Source: Gliomastix tumulicola (lineage: Eukaryota; Ascomycota; Sordariomycetes; Hypocreales; Bionectriaceae). From it: 64,000 nucleotides of DNA. The position numbers and the translations under genes were made by a program. The notes under the pieces were generated by a model that had not been told where the DNA came from, did no database searches, and was given only the letters and a program-made list of their open reading frames with translations. Every line of letters starts with the position of its first letter. The first letter of the stretch is position 1. The stretch is taken from positions 930,001 to 994,000 of the forward strand of contig BCHX01000001.1 of NCBI GenBank assembly GCA_001599755.1. The letters are read 5' to 3'. Below, piece after piece: positions 1-12,900 of this stretch.

Positions 1-3000
1 GCGCTACTCGCCAACGTACACCCCCTGCTGCAAGTCTCTCCACATGGCCGAGAATGCAGCAAAAGGTTCAAGGCTCGAGAGCCCAGACAGCAAGCAAAAA
101 CTCACACGCCCCCTCCCCCCCCCCGGATCGCCCCCCTCGGTAAGCAGCGAGTTCATAACTGGCCGAGCCTAACGAAGCTCACTAAATACTTCCTGCTGTC
201 GCTCTCTCTCGCTGCTCATCTTGCGGCGACGGCGGCGACGGCGGTGGTAATGGAGACGAAACACGTCGTCACTGACAATCACTCACTACTCTCACCTGAG
301 CGGATGGAAATCGGCAGACTGGACCCCATTTTCACCATTTGCGCGCCCAGGCCCTGCTAAACACCCAATAGGTAACGCAGACTAGGCAACAATAGGATGG
401 TGGTCAGCGCAATCATCACGAGAATCAAAACCATCTCAGGTCGCCCTGCTGGAACGAGATACGATGTTGGGGTGGTGAGACGGGCAGCAGTCAGTCCACT
501 CACTTGTGCGTACCATGCGTGCGTGTGTGTACTATTATGAGGATCAGCCGATGGGGAGGCTTGATGGCGTTCGCCTCTTACGCCTCAGTCAGGCTGACCA
601 ACCCGTATGGCACAGCAGCAGCCTCGATCGTGATGGGATGCGCCACCTGAGCAAGTCTGGGTCGCCTACCGTTCTATAACGCCCGTCTGCTATTGCATGC
701 GTACTGGCGGGGTCTCCGGGTCTTGACTGCAACCGCAACCTGAGAGGGGAGGGTCGACGGTGAGGAAGTGAGGACACCCTCTCTGTGTGTAGAGGAGGTA
801 CATGCGCGCGCGCGCCCCAGAGGACACTCACGCCTGTTGGAAATGACGAGATAGTGACAGGGCGCAACGCCGATCCGTCCACCTCCGTCTTGATTTGATC
901 GTCGCCTGGATCTCGCTGATTTGAAATTCCAGCATAATTATCCCGCGGAATTGACGGGTAAATGGGCCTGTGGATGCGCTTGCCAGCAAGAAGAAGTCAA
1001 GAACAAACTGGGCAGGCATGTGACTTGGGGCGAGCTTAGGCCAGTAATAGCTCTCTGGGAGGGAGGGGGGTTGATAATCATCTCGCGTTCGACGGGAGAT
1101 CCATGACATGGGGGGGAAAACGGGCCACCAGGACAAGGGCAAGGGGTGGTCATGAAAACGAGTTCCAGAAGTCGACATATGTCCGAGATGCAACTGGGGT
1201 TAACCGCCCTAGGCTGGACAGGGTTTGTGATTCCGAAGGGGGGGGTGGAAAGGGTGATCCCTAGAGGTAACACAAGTCGCAGTCACTCGGCAGCCTGACT
1301 CTCTCATCGTTTACTCGAATTGGACTCGAAAGGTCCCTTGATATTACCAGTCATCCTTGGGTTGCATACTCCGGTACGTAGCAGTCAAGCCGCGGCGCAC
1401 ATTGTTTACCGGATTGAGCCAGGGGAGGAGGGTCATGCTAGCCTGAGATGCCCTATGACTGCATGATGACGGGGAGTATTTTTAATGGGCAAGACACTGA
1501 AATGCGGTAAGAAATAGGGTCCGTGATCCTGATGCCAATCTGCTAGTGTGCTTGCCTGCTTCCGGGCCTGAGTCGTTGTCTGTGGCCCCTTTTTGCCGGC
1601 GTCGGAACACACACATAGACACACATGGACTGGAAGACATTATGGAGCGAGTAGGATAATACCGTCGCGCGCACACACACACACACTCACTCACACACGC
1701 ATCTCTAATCTCGGGCTGGGACCAAACCGCCGGAGCCGTTCCATGATGCGAAGGGGACCCCAAAATGGGCTCTCGCCCAAGGAATGCTGCAGAGGAGGGT
1801 CTGGCTCGGCGTAGGATCACAGCGAAAAAGAGAGAGAGACGGGTTTGCCAGAAGCCCCCATCTCCACATAGCACACGGAGCTACGGAATTCGTCAGCCAT
1901 TGGAAATCACAAAACGCGCGGGGACGGATGGTGATTGGTGCACATACGACCACCGTAGTGGGCTCTTTCGCTCTACGATCCCTCAATCTTGTGCTTCCCC
2001 CCCCCTAACTCACTAACTAAACGATGGCCCTTTCTCCATCTCTTTGAGGAGGACCCCTCGAAGCACCATTTCCTTGGTGGTGGACCCGAGATCCCAAGAG
2101 GTGGAAGGAGACGAGAGAGCGGTCGCTACATGGCGCGGATCATGGCCTCCAAGTCCGACGGATTGCGGCTCGCGTCCGGTCTCCCGACATCCCTCTCATC
2201 CATGTCCTCGGTATCCAAGCAGATGAAGGAGGAGGGGAGGGGCTCCTAGTGACGAGACCAAGGATCATATTATGGTTAATTACAAGAAGTGAAGGAAGAC
2301 GAGAGAGAGAGAGAGCGAGAGTCACAGGGAGAGAATGTGTGTGTGCGCTGTTTTCGGAAGATCGTGAAATGGTTTCTGCGATTCCCGAAACACGGCGCCG
2401 AACCAGAAATTCTGCATGCTTCAGCCCGTTTCGTTTTGGTGATGCGACGCGCTAGCAAAGGGGAGGAGGGGAGGGGGACGGGATCTCGCTGTTCGGTTTG
2501 TTGGAGAAGGCCGGCCGCCGTCAAAGACTGGTCTGGCTTTCTTTCTTTTTTACGACGGAGATCGTCAGACGCAAAAGACAGAAAAAAGTTGGATGGCACG
2601 GGCTAGTTTAGCTCGGGGGGCTTTCAAGCCACATGGCTGGCAATGAGACCAGCGTGACGTTGCGAAGGGGAAGGGCTGGGGCGATCATTGCATTTCTCTA
2701 GGGCTAGTCTTCTAGTGTATCTGCTGGCGTCGCACCGCGACGAGTTACGAAGACTGGAGAGAGAGGGAGTGAGGGAGGGAGGGAGGGAGGGGTGGGATGT
2801 GGAAGGGAGGGGGGCAGACTATCGAGGTCTGGATCACTCTCTGTGTGTCCGTCTGGCCCTCTGCTGTGCGACGTCGACATCTCCTGAGGACGAAAGCGTG
2901 CTGTACGTGTATGCAATGCACGCACATATGCATGCATGCATACGGCCAGTCGACGACGAAAGATAGGACGGACGGTAATAAAGGGGGGCGGGAAGAGGAG

Positions 3001-3127
3001 GAACAAGGCAAGGCAGAGCCAACGAAAATGCAGGGTGTGCAGGTTCCTTCCCAGCGATAAGTCTGCACACGCACCGGCTCGAGATGCCGCAACCGCCGAC
3101 CCCCCCTCCCCTCCTCCTCCTCCTCCA

Positions 3128-3162
3128 GGCATTGGCATTGGCATTGGCATTGGCATTGGCAT
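3128..3162. repeat. GGCATT hexanucleotide tandem repeat
   Basis: Five perfect copies of GGCATT followed by a partial copy. An open frame on the minus strand reads it as alternating Met-Pro, but that frame is low-complexity throughout and is not considered a gene. Confidence 0.9.
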
Positions 3163-3317
3163 GGCAAGGTCCTCGACTGCAGCGACCTCGCTTAGCCAGG
3201 CCAGCTTGACAGGTTTGAGACCCACGGCGCTAGCGCACGAGAACCTGCAAGCGATTTGCCTCTGTTCCCCTGCGAAGGCTGCGTTCTGCGAGAGCCCAGA
3301 ACTGACCTGTGCAGGAC

Positions 3318-3348
3318 GTGTGTGTGTGTGTGTGTGTGTGTGCGTGTG
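3318..3348. repeat. TG dinucleotide microsatellite
   Basis: About twelve uninterrupted TG units, then a single C interruption and further TG units. Confidence 0.9.
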
Positions 3349-5446
3349 TCCGGAGCCCGTTGAAGAAGAAGAAGGGGATGGGGGGCGGTGTTGGGCAGAG
3401 GCGAGGCTCTGGCTGCTTCGGGACCGGGTGACGATGCAGCACGTCGTGCATATATTGAATATAGATAGCTCACCGGTGAAGACGTGCATACGCTTTGTGT
3501 GACTGTCTGCCTGGGCAGGCCGCATGAATCCATCCACACCCGGTCTTGCTAGCAATCATACCATACTCCGTAGTGTAGCATCGTCCGTGAGATCGACCTG
3601 CCGGGCGGCTGGCAGACTTGACTTGACTTTGCCCTCTCTCGCTCGCCCCAAGCCTCTTGGATGGTCCGTCATGTGAAAAACAAGAAGGCAGAAATTGCCG
3701 CACTCCGGAGCCAGTCCTCCTCGCCATCAAGTCTTGTCAATGGCCACCCAGATCAGGATTGGGGAGAACGGCAGACAAGCACGGCACGCCAAAATGGAAC
3801 ACATCATTGTACAGTGGCGATCACTGCTGGAGGCAGGTGGTGTGTGTGTTTGTGTGAGTGTGGCTGTTGTAGTGCAGCAGCCCCCCCATCTCGGACCTCG
3901 TAAACGGGCACAAGACTTTCTCGGCCAAACAAGCATTGTATCACCGGGGGCGCTGGGGACGATTTTATCGCAAGAAATGATCACCGCCTCGATACCCCGG
4001 GGCAGCAAGCAAGCAAGCAAGAATTTCACCCATGAAAAAGCAAGAGGTCGTTGCCTCGATTGATTGCCTACCACGTCATGCGTCTTTGATCCGGAAATTG
4101 ATCAGCACATGGGGATGGGCGTACACTCTCCGTGAGCGTTTTCGGTGCGCCCATGCGGGCAGGGCCATAAGCAGCACCCTGATCCTCTCCTTTTGGCTGC
4201 CTGGGGTCGGAGCAAGTCCTGCTCCGTACACGACGCACCACCACGTCTTGAGCCAGCCTCTGTTTGAGGTGCAGCAGAGCAGGGTGTTCATCATGATGAG
4301 GAGGAACAAGGGGAGAGAAAGAGAGAGAGATGGAGATGTAGATGGGGACCTGTAGACGTCATCCTCGACGAGGGGAGATGAATTCCCGTCCGTCCAGGCC
4401 CCTTGCCCGGGGGTCATGAAACGAAGGAGGGCATTCAGACGACCGGACTTGCCCATGGAAGTTCCCGTCTCGTTTGAGGTAGACCACCTGCAGATGAGCC
4501 TCGAGATGAGCACATCTCCATCGCAATGCCGTCCCGCTCCCAGTTCAGCCCGTCCGCACGCTCTATCCCGAAGAGAGTGCTTTCGCCGACCGACCCATGG
4601 GTACGGTTGGGGGGGCTCCTCTCGACACACGACTCATTGCCTCATCTCCATCCGTATCATCTCGGGTCATGCAGCTCGTTAATATATCTACAGCAGCCGC
4701 GGTATTACAGCCTTGCCCTGCCTCCCTCAGGGAAGGCTGTTGCAAGGTCCAGGAGGAGACGGGACACAAGAAGAGGGACAGGGACAAGGCCCGGGAAATT
4801 GATAATGTGGTCGACGGGGTAGAACCCGTCAACGACCTCGTGCTCCCACTCGCTCGAGTTCCTGTGGCCCTATATCACCGGCCGTGCTATTAACTATATT
4901 CCGTCCTCGTACAGGGACAGCAAGCGTCCTTCGAAGTCGAAAAAAATAAAAAAAAATAACAGGTCACGTCAGTGAGATGGAGGGACGGAGATTGTCGTGG
5001 GTTTCCCAGGATGATCACTGCGCTTGTCAACAGGGCATCCCTTGCTTTGCCATTCCTCTTCGGTCTTTGACAGGCCGCAGGTCTGAGTGGTGGCGAGCTT
5101 TCTTGTCATCGTCGCCAAAGGAGAAGTCTGAGCAAAATCAACGAGATCCAAGATGATCCAATGTCCGTATGGGATCAGCCCCCAGCACCCTTACTGACCG
5201 TTATACTAATATGGAGAAGGGCAAAGACGACGGGCGTTGTGGATCGACGGCCCTCTTTCTGCTCTGTCAATGCCACTCTGCCTCCTCTCTTTCGATTTCG
5301 ATCGCTGATGCCCTCCATGATGCAAGTCGGTGGGTGAAGCTGCTGAGATTGAATGGCTCGGGAGTCAGCACATGCACACAGCCCGTAAGAAGGCAGTGAC
5401 TGACAGCACCAGCTGCAGCACGCACTGCACTGCACTGCAACGCACA

Positions 5447-5475
5447 CCCCTCCCTCCCTCCCTCCCTCCCTCCCT
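5447..5475. repeat. CCCT tetranucleotide microsatellite
   Basis: About seven tandem copies of CCCT/TCCC in a C/T-rich stretch. It is mirrored in style by the GGGA tract near 2770-2795. Confidence 0.85.
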
Positions 5476-6694
5476 TATCCAGATGCCTCGCTCTTCGTGC
5501 TTTTCCTTCCAGTGACCCAGGATTTGCAGGCATGGCCCCCCGGGGCCACTGCCGGGTCCCCACGCCCCTTCCTTGTGGCAGTGGGGAAGAGAACTGGAAG
5601 AAAAAGCAGTGGGTAGAAGAGAAGGCAACGAAGGGAGGGGTGGGGAGGCGTGGGCGCAGAAAAGATTTTCCCTCTTCTGGAGCAGCAAGACAAGCTTCGT
5701 GCAGTGGTGGGTTTTAAAAAGGAAGAAGCCATGTGTCTAGTCACACACCCCCTCCCCCTGATCAGCAGCAGCACCTCGAAAGACCGAGAACCAGTTGATA
5801 CGGCCAACCCCCGCCGCCCCCCCCCTCCGCCTGCACATCCTGCGTTGTGACTTCTCTTCTATATGGGTGCCGTCGCAAGCAGCATTGTACCTCTGCCTCT
5901 ATCAGAGATGACAGCCGCCCTGTGCGGCAAGTCGAGGCAGGGATCACGATGGTGGGATTTGCAGACAGACAGATCTCAATACTCGGCCCTGGGGATACCT
6001 CTGGCTGCCCGTGTCTCGCCTCGGTGACCCAAGTACCTTGACTGCGCATACTCCCGCAGTAAGCGTACCAAGGAGCCAGCCCGTCTCCTTCGCCCAGAGA
6101 GCAGCCAGGCCCAGGCTCTCTCTGTCTCTCTCTCTCTCTTCTATCCTCCCTCCGCCCCCCTCCCCTCCCACATATCCACGCCCACCTACACACCCCCCTA
6201 GACTCCCAGTTGTCATTCATTGCTAGCGCTAAAGCACATCGTTGGCTTAGCACATGCAGCACCCAAGTCAATCACTCGCTCCCCCCCAACGGCGCTCCGT
6301 ACTTAAAGTTCGGTCACCCCCCTCCCGAGATTGAAGGTGCCTCTCCCATAGATCTGGATATACTTCACTCTCCTCCTGATCTGGTCTTGGGGTAGACTCA
6401 TCATCACTGCTGCCTCGCTTCATCCACCTCGCAAAACTCAATCGAACGTCCTCACCATCGCGCCCAACAACTATATTGCCGATCATCGTCATCGCAACTC
6501 TGTCAAAGCCACCTCGACCAAACGATATTTCGCCTCGCTGGCATCTTCCAGAAATATCATATAAAAAAAAAGAAAGAGAAAGAGGAAAAGGAGAGAACAG
6601 ACGAAAGGACGAACCATCAAGGCTGCTTAGATTAAAGCAGCTGGGACGCCCGAAGAGAAAACCACACTCAGCCGTCGAACTGGGCATACTGAGA

Positions 6695-7734
6695 ATGACC
6701 ACGGTGATATCCAACTACTCGGTCGGACAGCACAACTTCGCTCGCCCACCACCTTCGCCCCCCATGGAGTCCAACATGAAGTGCACGCTACCTTCTATCT
6801 CTAACCTCCTGGGCCTCGCCGACGCCGGTTCACCGACACACGAGAGCTCTCCCACATACTCTCCCCGTTCAGATGGTAAGGATAAGAGTATGCAATCCGT
6901 GACCTGACTTTCACTCACTAACATGATATATACACAGCCACATCAAGAAGACACTCGGCCTTCACGGGTGACAGCAGCAGGCCTGGATCCGGATATGGAG
7001 CCAAGAGCTATCCTTACCCGCCCAGGGGATTCCCCCCGTCACCGCCTCTGGGCTCAGACGCACCGCTAGACTCGCGGTCACCCATCTCCAAGACGGCACC
7101 TCAGTTCCCTCCCAGCAGCAAGCCCGTCTCGGGATACTATCACGAGACGACGCCGCCGCTGGAGACGGACCTGCAGAGGCAGCATCACCACCACCACCAT
7201 CACCACCACCAACAACACCAACACCACCACGCGCCTCCGCCCTCGCATGGGTCTCTTCCTCCGTACCCTCGCCAGGCACCTCCCGCCCCTACCAGCCAGC
7301 CCACCTCGAGCTACTTTCCTCCTTCAGCAGCGGCAATGTCACAGCCGCAACCTTCATTAGTAGCAGCTCCGCCGCCGCCTCATCACGCTCCCGGCCTGGC
7401 CCAGCAGAGGCCCCTCCCCCAGGCCTTCCCTCCCGTGAACATGCCTTCACAACCGCCCTCGGCCGCCATCTCATGGCAGCACCACCACTACCTCCACCCG
7501 GCATCGGGCCAGCTCTTCCCCCAGAGCCAGGACCGGTACATCTGCCAGACGTGCAACAAGGCCTTCAGCCGACCCAGCAGCCTACGCATCCACAGCCACT
7601 CCCACACGGGCGAGAAGCCCTTCAAGTGCTCGCAGGCCGGCTGCGGCAAGGCCTTCAGCGTGAGGAGCAACATGAAGCGTCACGAGAGGGGCTGCCACAG
7701 CGTGGAGGTCAAGCCTGGCAGCAGCATGCTATGA
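6695..7734 (+). CDS. C2H2 zinc-finger transcription factor, FlbC-like
   Basis: Two exons, 6695-6875 and 6938-7734, joined across a 62-nt intron (GTAAGG donor, CACTAAC branch site, ACACAG acceptor), give 325 residues. The N-terminus has a short conserved-looking segment ([15 protein letters not shown], about 32-46). It is followed by a long Pro/Ser/His/Gln-rich region with a nine-His run around residue 145. Two fingers sit at the C-terminus: C263-x2-C266-x12-H279-x3-H283 and C291-x4-C296-x12-H309-x4-H314, with the linker TGEKPFKC. Two C-terminal fingers in a protein of about 325-350 residues resemble the conidiation regulator FlbC of Aspergillus; orthology is inferred. The ATG is the first in a frame that stays open upstream only from a TTG. 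It probably acts in the nucleus as a DNA-binding developmental regulator. No neighbour lies within 6.6 kb on either side. Confidence 0.85.
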
Positions 7735-9548
7735 GCAAAAAAAAAGTGACGGTCGTTTGATCTTTTTCTTTTTTACGTCTTGTTTTTTACATTTGTTTCT
7801 TTAGGACTCTTACCCTTCCCCACGGAAGAGGGCTGAGGCTTATGATACCACGGAAGGAATCAAAGGGCGTTTTTACGAGTGGCTTTTCTTTTACTATTCT
7901 CTTATATCCTCTTTTCACTTGGCTTGGACATTTACTTTTTTCCTTTGGCAGAGGGACATATATCACGACAGTGTGATGACGGTACTCGATGGACTTTTTC
8001 AGAAGGCTTTCTTCTTCTCATTTTCATTCATCTTTCCTTTGAGCAACCGCAAGCAAAGAACAAAAAAAGCAGGCAGCCTGCGCGCAAATGATAATGTATT
8101 AGAACATTCCTCTTTTTTTGGATACCAGAGAGAGCAAGATGTACGATTGGGGGGGCCACGTTGGTTCCCTCCCTCATCACCCATCTGATGGGGATTCGGT
8201 CGAAAAAGCAATACAGACTCCGGAAGTCAGACACACACAAGTTTCACATCCCGTGCCTTGTTTCTCCCCTTGCATCGTCTTGTCTGAGATGTTTCTTGTT
8301 TTCGCGTGCACGACAGTGGGCTTTGGAATCGGGTTCTCTCGTGTTGATGCCTGACTGACCTCATGACTTACATTCTGCCCCCCCCCCCAAGCATCCCCCG
8401 ACAAGCGTCGGAATTCCCGCGTCTGTGATGAGAGACATGCATATCTAGTGAGACATCTCATAAGCTAGGCTCGGCCGATTGACGCATTCTGGGCGCGCCA
8501 CCCGCCGATGATTGCTTCATTTTTTTGCCGGCCTCGCCCTCTAGCTTCTCGGCCTCCGACTACGGCATATGACTGGTCCCATACGAGCAGCAGCAGCAGC
8601 AGCAGTGTTAGGGGCGGTGTGTGTGGCATGAATCATGTCTCAGAATGAGATACATCAATGCAGCCCAGGAGGCCGGGTCCTCACGTGGCCTAGTTCACAA
8701 ATTAAAAAGCTCCGGCGTGGTGAGGCGGGCGACGAGATTCCCCCCCCCTCCCCTTCCTTAGATCAGAACGTCATTTTGAGGGCGTACGCGGCCTGCCCAA
8801 CTATCCTGGTCCCGGCACACGAGCAGTCTTTTTTTTTTTTCATAAAAGTGCGGCGCCGGCGCCTTGGGTGTTGGGCATGAATAAAGGAACAGGTCCGTCT
8901 CTCCGTCTCTCTCTCTCACTCTCACTCTCATCTGCACTAGCACGATGGAACTACGAAGGGCAAGCGTGGCACATGACTAGCGTGCAGATGAAGCTAGCGA
9001 TCAAGGGGGGGGTGTATACGCCGCGAGGAAGTTGTGAAAATGCTGCATTGATTCTTAGTGAGCGGCATCGTCTCAAGGCGAAAAGATGTGAATCTGTGAT
9101 GCTCATGTTCCCTTAGCTTCAAGTACTAAGGAGGAAAGGAGACAAACACACGGCGGTGAAGTGAGCCGGGACACGATGTCTCAACGCACGACCGCCATGC
9201 TTACTTGAGGAGTCAGCCAGCGCCGGCCGTGTGACTATGGAAAAAAAAGAAAGGACAAGGATCATGGGCTGTCATGTCTGAGACGCCATTCCGCGAGGTT
9301 GCCACGTTGCGGGCGGCGATGAACTCTTCAATTTTCCCTCACCACCCTCCTCTGCCACGTTTTTTCCCCCTTCCCTTCCCTCCAGCCCCCTTCAAATGTC
9401 GTCGTCGACCATATCACACCCCGGGCCTCCCTTGCATGGCAAGTTCGAAAATCTCCACTCCTTGGGCCGCCGGGCGGTGCGGTGGTGTGTGGGCTCGTTC
9501 GGAGACGCGGAGTTAGAAGACGGCGGCGCTGGGATCATCCCCTTTTTT

Positions 9549-9553
9549 TTCTC

Positions 9554-9583
<30 letters not shown>
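9549..9583. repeat. CT dinucleotide microsatellite
   Basis: A CT-rich tract with about eight perfect CT units at its core, ending in a duplicated TGTGCTTC motif. Confidence 0.85.
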
Positions 9584-9584
<1 letters not shown>

Positions 9585-9889
9585 TGCTTCTGTGCTTCTG
9601 CTCGCGACTCTGTGGAGACCAGTGACACGCTTTGGCAGGGGCCGGGGTGCCTGGAAGCTCTGGAAACGCGAGGCCCCGGCTAGTTCGAGAGATAGTTCGC
9701 ACACTATCCAGCCCCCTTACATTGCATGGATGGGAAACATGTAGGTATCGTGTCCACGGCCCGAAAAGGAGCTGTGAGGATGACGAGGCCGGCTCGCGAT
9801 GAGATGAGCAGCCAATCTGTGGGAAGGACGGCGACTGCATAAGTTCTCTGCATCTCTACGCGCTAGGGGCTTGCTCTCAAGCTCCCTGC

Positions 9890-9920
<31 letters not shown>

Positions 9921-9924
9921 CATA
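9890..9924. repeat. TA dinucleotide microsatellite
   Basis: About thirteen TA units followed by CATACATAC. It is one of the few strongly AT-rich spots in the window. Confidence 0.9.
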
Positions 9925-12900
9925 CCTTCGTTTCCCGGAGCAAAAAGCACGCACCGGTTAGAGTCGTGTGAGAGAGATTACGGGCTGACTTTGCGGGATG
10001 GATGGATGGACATCACATCACATCACATCAAATGTACCTGCCCTACGGATCTCGCTTGCACGCTTGCACCACAAGTCACAAGAGCGAGAAACAGGCCCTC
10101 AAGCCCCCCCTGGGGTTGTCGCTCCGACAGGGTTCACAACCGCACTTGACAGGAAATGGAAGCGTCTGCCGTGATTTGTGGGCTTCGGCTGCAGATCGAG
10201 CAAGGTAGGCTCCCCTGCATCCACCTGGCCTTGCCCTGCTTGCCTTGCCTCCCCGTATGCAAGACCTTGTCTAGGGTGAGTTCTTTTTGGGGAACACGCG
10301 TTGATCCCCATCCACTCGCTCATCTCAGTGACAGACTTGTCAACCCGCAGAAGCACACGCCCTGTGGGACGGGTTCACTCACGCACTCTCACACCAGGCC
10401 ACCCCTTCACTCTCTTTTTTGTACTGCACTGCACGACCGTCTATCGGGGATATGAGATATATCACGACCATTGTATCATAATGATAATCTCCCAGGCCGG
10501 GAAGAGAAATGCACTTGCGAGAAACTAACTTATTACGAGTACGTAGCTCCGGAAGATCAGGGGAAAGGGGGGGCGTGCAGCAGTTAGCTGCAGCTGCAGC
10601 AACAGCAGGTTTCTGGGTCAGCGGTTGTGGTTCACTGTCGGAAACCTGCCACCGGGTTTTCCTACACAGAGCTACCGCTGTCTCTGATCGGCGACTGTGA
10701 CAACCGCAGACGTCCGAGACAAAAAGCCACATGGCCCCGTCGCTTCGGCCATGCGACGCCGTTACGAGAATATGCAACAGAACATGCAGGTAAGGCGAGG
10801 GGGCGCCCGGGGTCCAGTCGGTATTGAAGTACCTTTTGCTGCGGTCCAAAACCTCCGTTATACCGTGCATACATGCTGCCCTGTCCGAACCCGGCACGGC
10901 ATGAGAGACAGTGGCGTTCCCGGTCAGCTGCCAAAATTGCCTATGCGCCTCATTATATGCAGGGCAGATCACAATCCACGTCGTTTTCTTTCCTGTCACA
11001 TCCGGCGTGTTCTTCTTTTGGCGCCTATTTGCTTACTCGTACCGAACCGACGCCCTCTCTCCTTTTCCTGATACGCGTATTGTGTGATGTGGCTTGCAGC
11101 CCCATGCTCTCGCCGTCGCTTCGTAGTCCAAAAAAGCCACTTGCCACCACCAATGCACAATGACAAAAAAGTAATGTTAAAAGTGACAGAGAGGAAGATC
11201 CTTGCCCGCCCGACCTTCCTAGGCGGTACCGACGCAGGGAGTTGGTTCTTGCGATTTGCAGGAAAAAGGCCAGCCCAGTGACCAAGATCCGGGAGCCCAC
11301 CTCGCTTACAGGCTCACCCGTCAAGTCGGGAATAGTCTGCCTACCCAGGGAGCGGATCATGCCGTTTGCAACCTTTCCCCTCCTTGGGGGGACCTTGCCC
11401 TTCCAAGACCTCAATGCCGTGGCCCGGTTTCGGTTTCGCTATGGACCAGACATGCTTACTTTCTTCGCACTCCTGCAGCATGATTGTGGTGATGTGAAGG
11501 CTTGTCCTGGCTCCTTATGCCATGGCGCCTGTCACACGCCCCAAGATCAGCGTCATGGACGGCTAATCTCACGTTCTAGGTCTCAGACTATTGAGTACGC
11601 CACCTGCACGCCTTCGGACTGACATGTCGTGGTAAAAAAAAATCCAAAAAAAAAAAATCAATAGTGCAGAGCCTCCCATGGGGTAGGAGAGACAGACGCC
11701 CTACATATCGGGCGCACTACAGCGGTTCGGGAAACTACCTCGCGGAATACCAGGACCAGACCTCTTGTTCAGAAGAAGGGGTCTGGTCTGGTCTCTCATT
11801 GTTCTCTCCCCCCTCTCCGAGGTTCAAGGCAGGGAACAAGGATGTAAGTAAAAAAGGCTCAGGAGGCGGGAGCATCCATCCCATCCCATCCACCATGTTG
11901 AGAGCCAAAAGATGAAGTATAAAAAATGTAAGATCGCCTGCAAGGGCCTCTCTCCAGGTTCCCCCCCTTGTCCTTGTCGTGCCGTATCCTGATTCTGAAA
12001 CGGCGGCGCGCTCGAGACGGTGAAGCTGCGTTTACGGACCACTGACAGGTGCGGAAATCTCCCCTGCCCGCTTCCATCTCTTGCAATGTAGATCATCGTA
12101 GGGAGCGTTCATCTTCCAATAACGATGCCTGGCACGGACTCCGAGACGGGGTGAGCGTCCTGCCAGGGCAGATTCATACGAGTACGTATTGCAGCCCGTA
12201 GTTATGCAGTAAGCATTCACCCGGGGGTAAAAGCACGCACGCTGATCAAACCGTGCTGGAGCGGCCTTGGCCCGGACAGGCCTCTCTCTCTCTCTCTCTT
12301 TTTTGTCCTTCCGTGATGAAGCAGCTGGGTTATGAATCTGGAGACCGCACCCCCCTCCTTTACCAAGTCCCAACTCTGCGGGTTCCGAGATGAGTACGGA
12401 TCTCTGCAGGCCAACCCCTCGAGACTCGGGAAGCGCGCGCCCAAAGACCTCGCAGGAAATGGGGGTTAATTAGGGCCAGTCTTGTCAATCTTGAGACTTG
12501 TTTGGAGGCGGGATATGATTCCCAGGCTTGTGGGCCGTCCTGTCAGTTCGGGGTTTGAACCTCAACTGCCGATGTCATCCGTCGCATAGGGAGGACCAAA
12601 GATGCCTGATCCACCGTGCTAGACACTGACTGCATCGAGCGTTGCAAACGGAGAGATGGGCTGCCACTGCGACTGGGGAGGGCGTGGGCTGGCGTCCCGT
12701 GGAGAGCCCGGACTTGCTCGTTCTCTGACCCAAGACGGGTGTGCTCGACCTGCAGCCACTCTCGAAAGGAGGGTGAAAGGAGCTACAGCTGCATGTACGA
12801 GCAGTGACCAGTCACACTACGGGACACATGGGCGCTTACCTGGACACCACTGCCGGATGTGTCTCTCCGCCACTGGAGGTGCATATGCAGGCGCCTTTGC

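Larger units (their letters stand above)
1..6694. other. Gene-poor intergenic region upstream of the C2H2 regulator
   Basis: No open frame here has a recognisable domain, plausible codon usage or convincing splice structure; the longer frames run through simple repeats. The region contains a C-rich tract near 111-124, CA repeats near 1671-1700, GA-rich tracts near 2296-2316 and 2760-2795, a GGCATT hexamer array, a TG tract and a CCCT array (listed separately). The last 500 bases or so become pyrimidine-rich and probably hold the promoter and leader of the C2H2 gene starting at 6695. Long non-coding DNA upstream of developmental regulators is common in filamentous fungi, so a long leader is an inference, not something the sequence proves. 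Confidence 0.6.

Noticed and set aside
2704..3555. 283-codon minus-strand open frame
   Set aside because: It is made of translated microsatellites (Met-Pro and His-Thr runs, Pro/Ser-rich tracts), with no domain and no consistent codon usage.
5029..5041. AACAGGGCATCCC, resembling part of a fungal 5S rRNA gene
   Set aside because: The sequence around it does not match 5S rRNA beyond this short string.
6476..6694. In-frame N-terminal extension of the C2H2 factor
   Set aside because: The frame is open for 73 codons upstream but contains no ATG, only a TTG, and is Arg/Lys/Glu-rich leader-like sequence.
10379..10999. 206-codon minus-strand open frame
   Set aside because: It starts with GTG, has no ATG near its 5' end, and matches no family I recognise.
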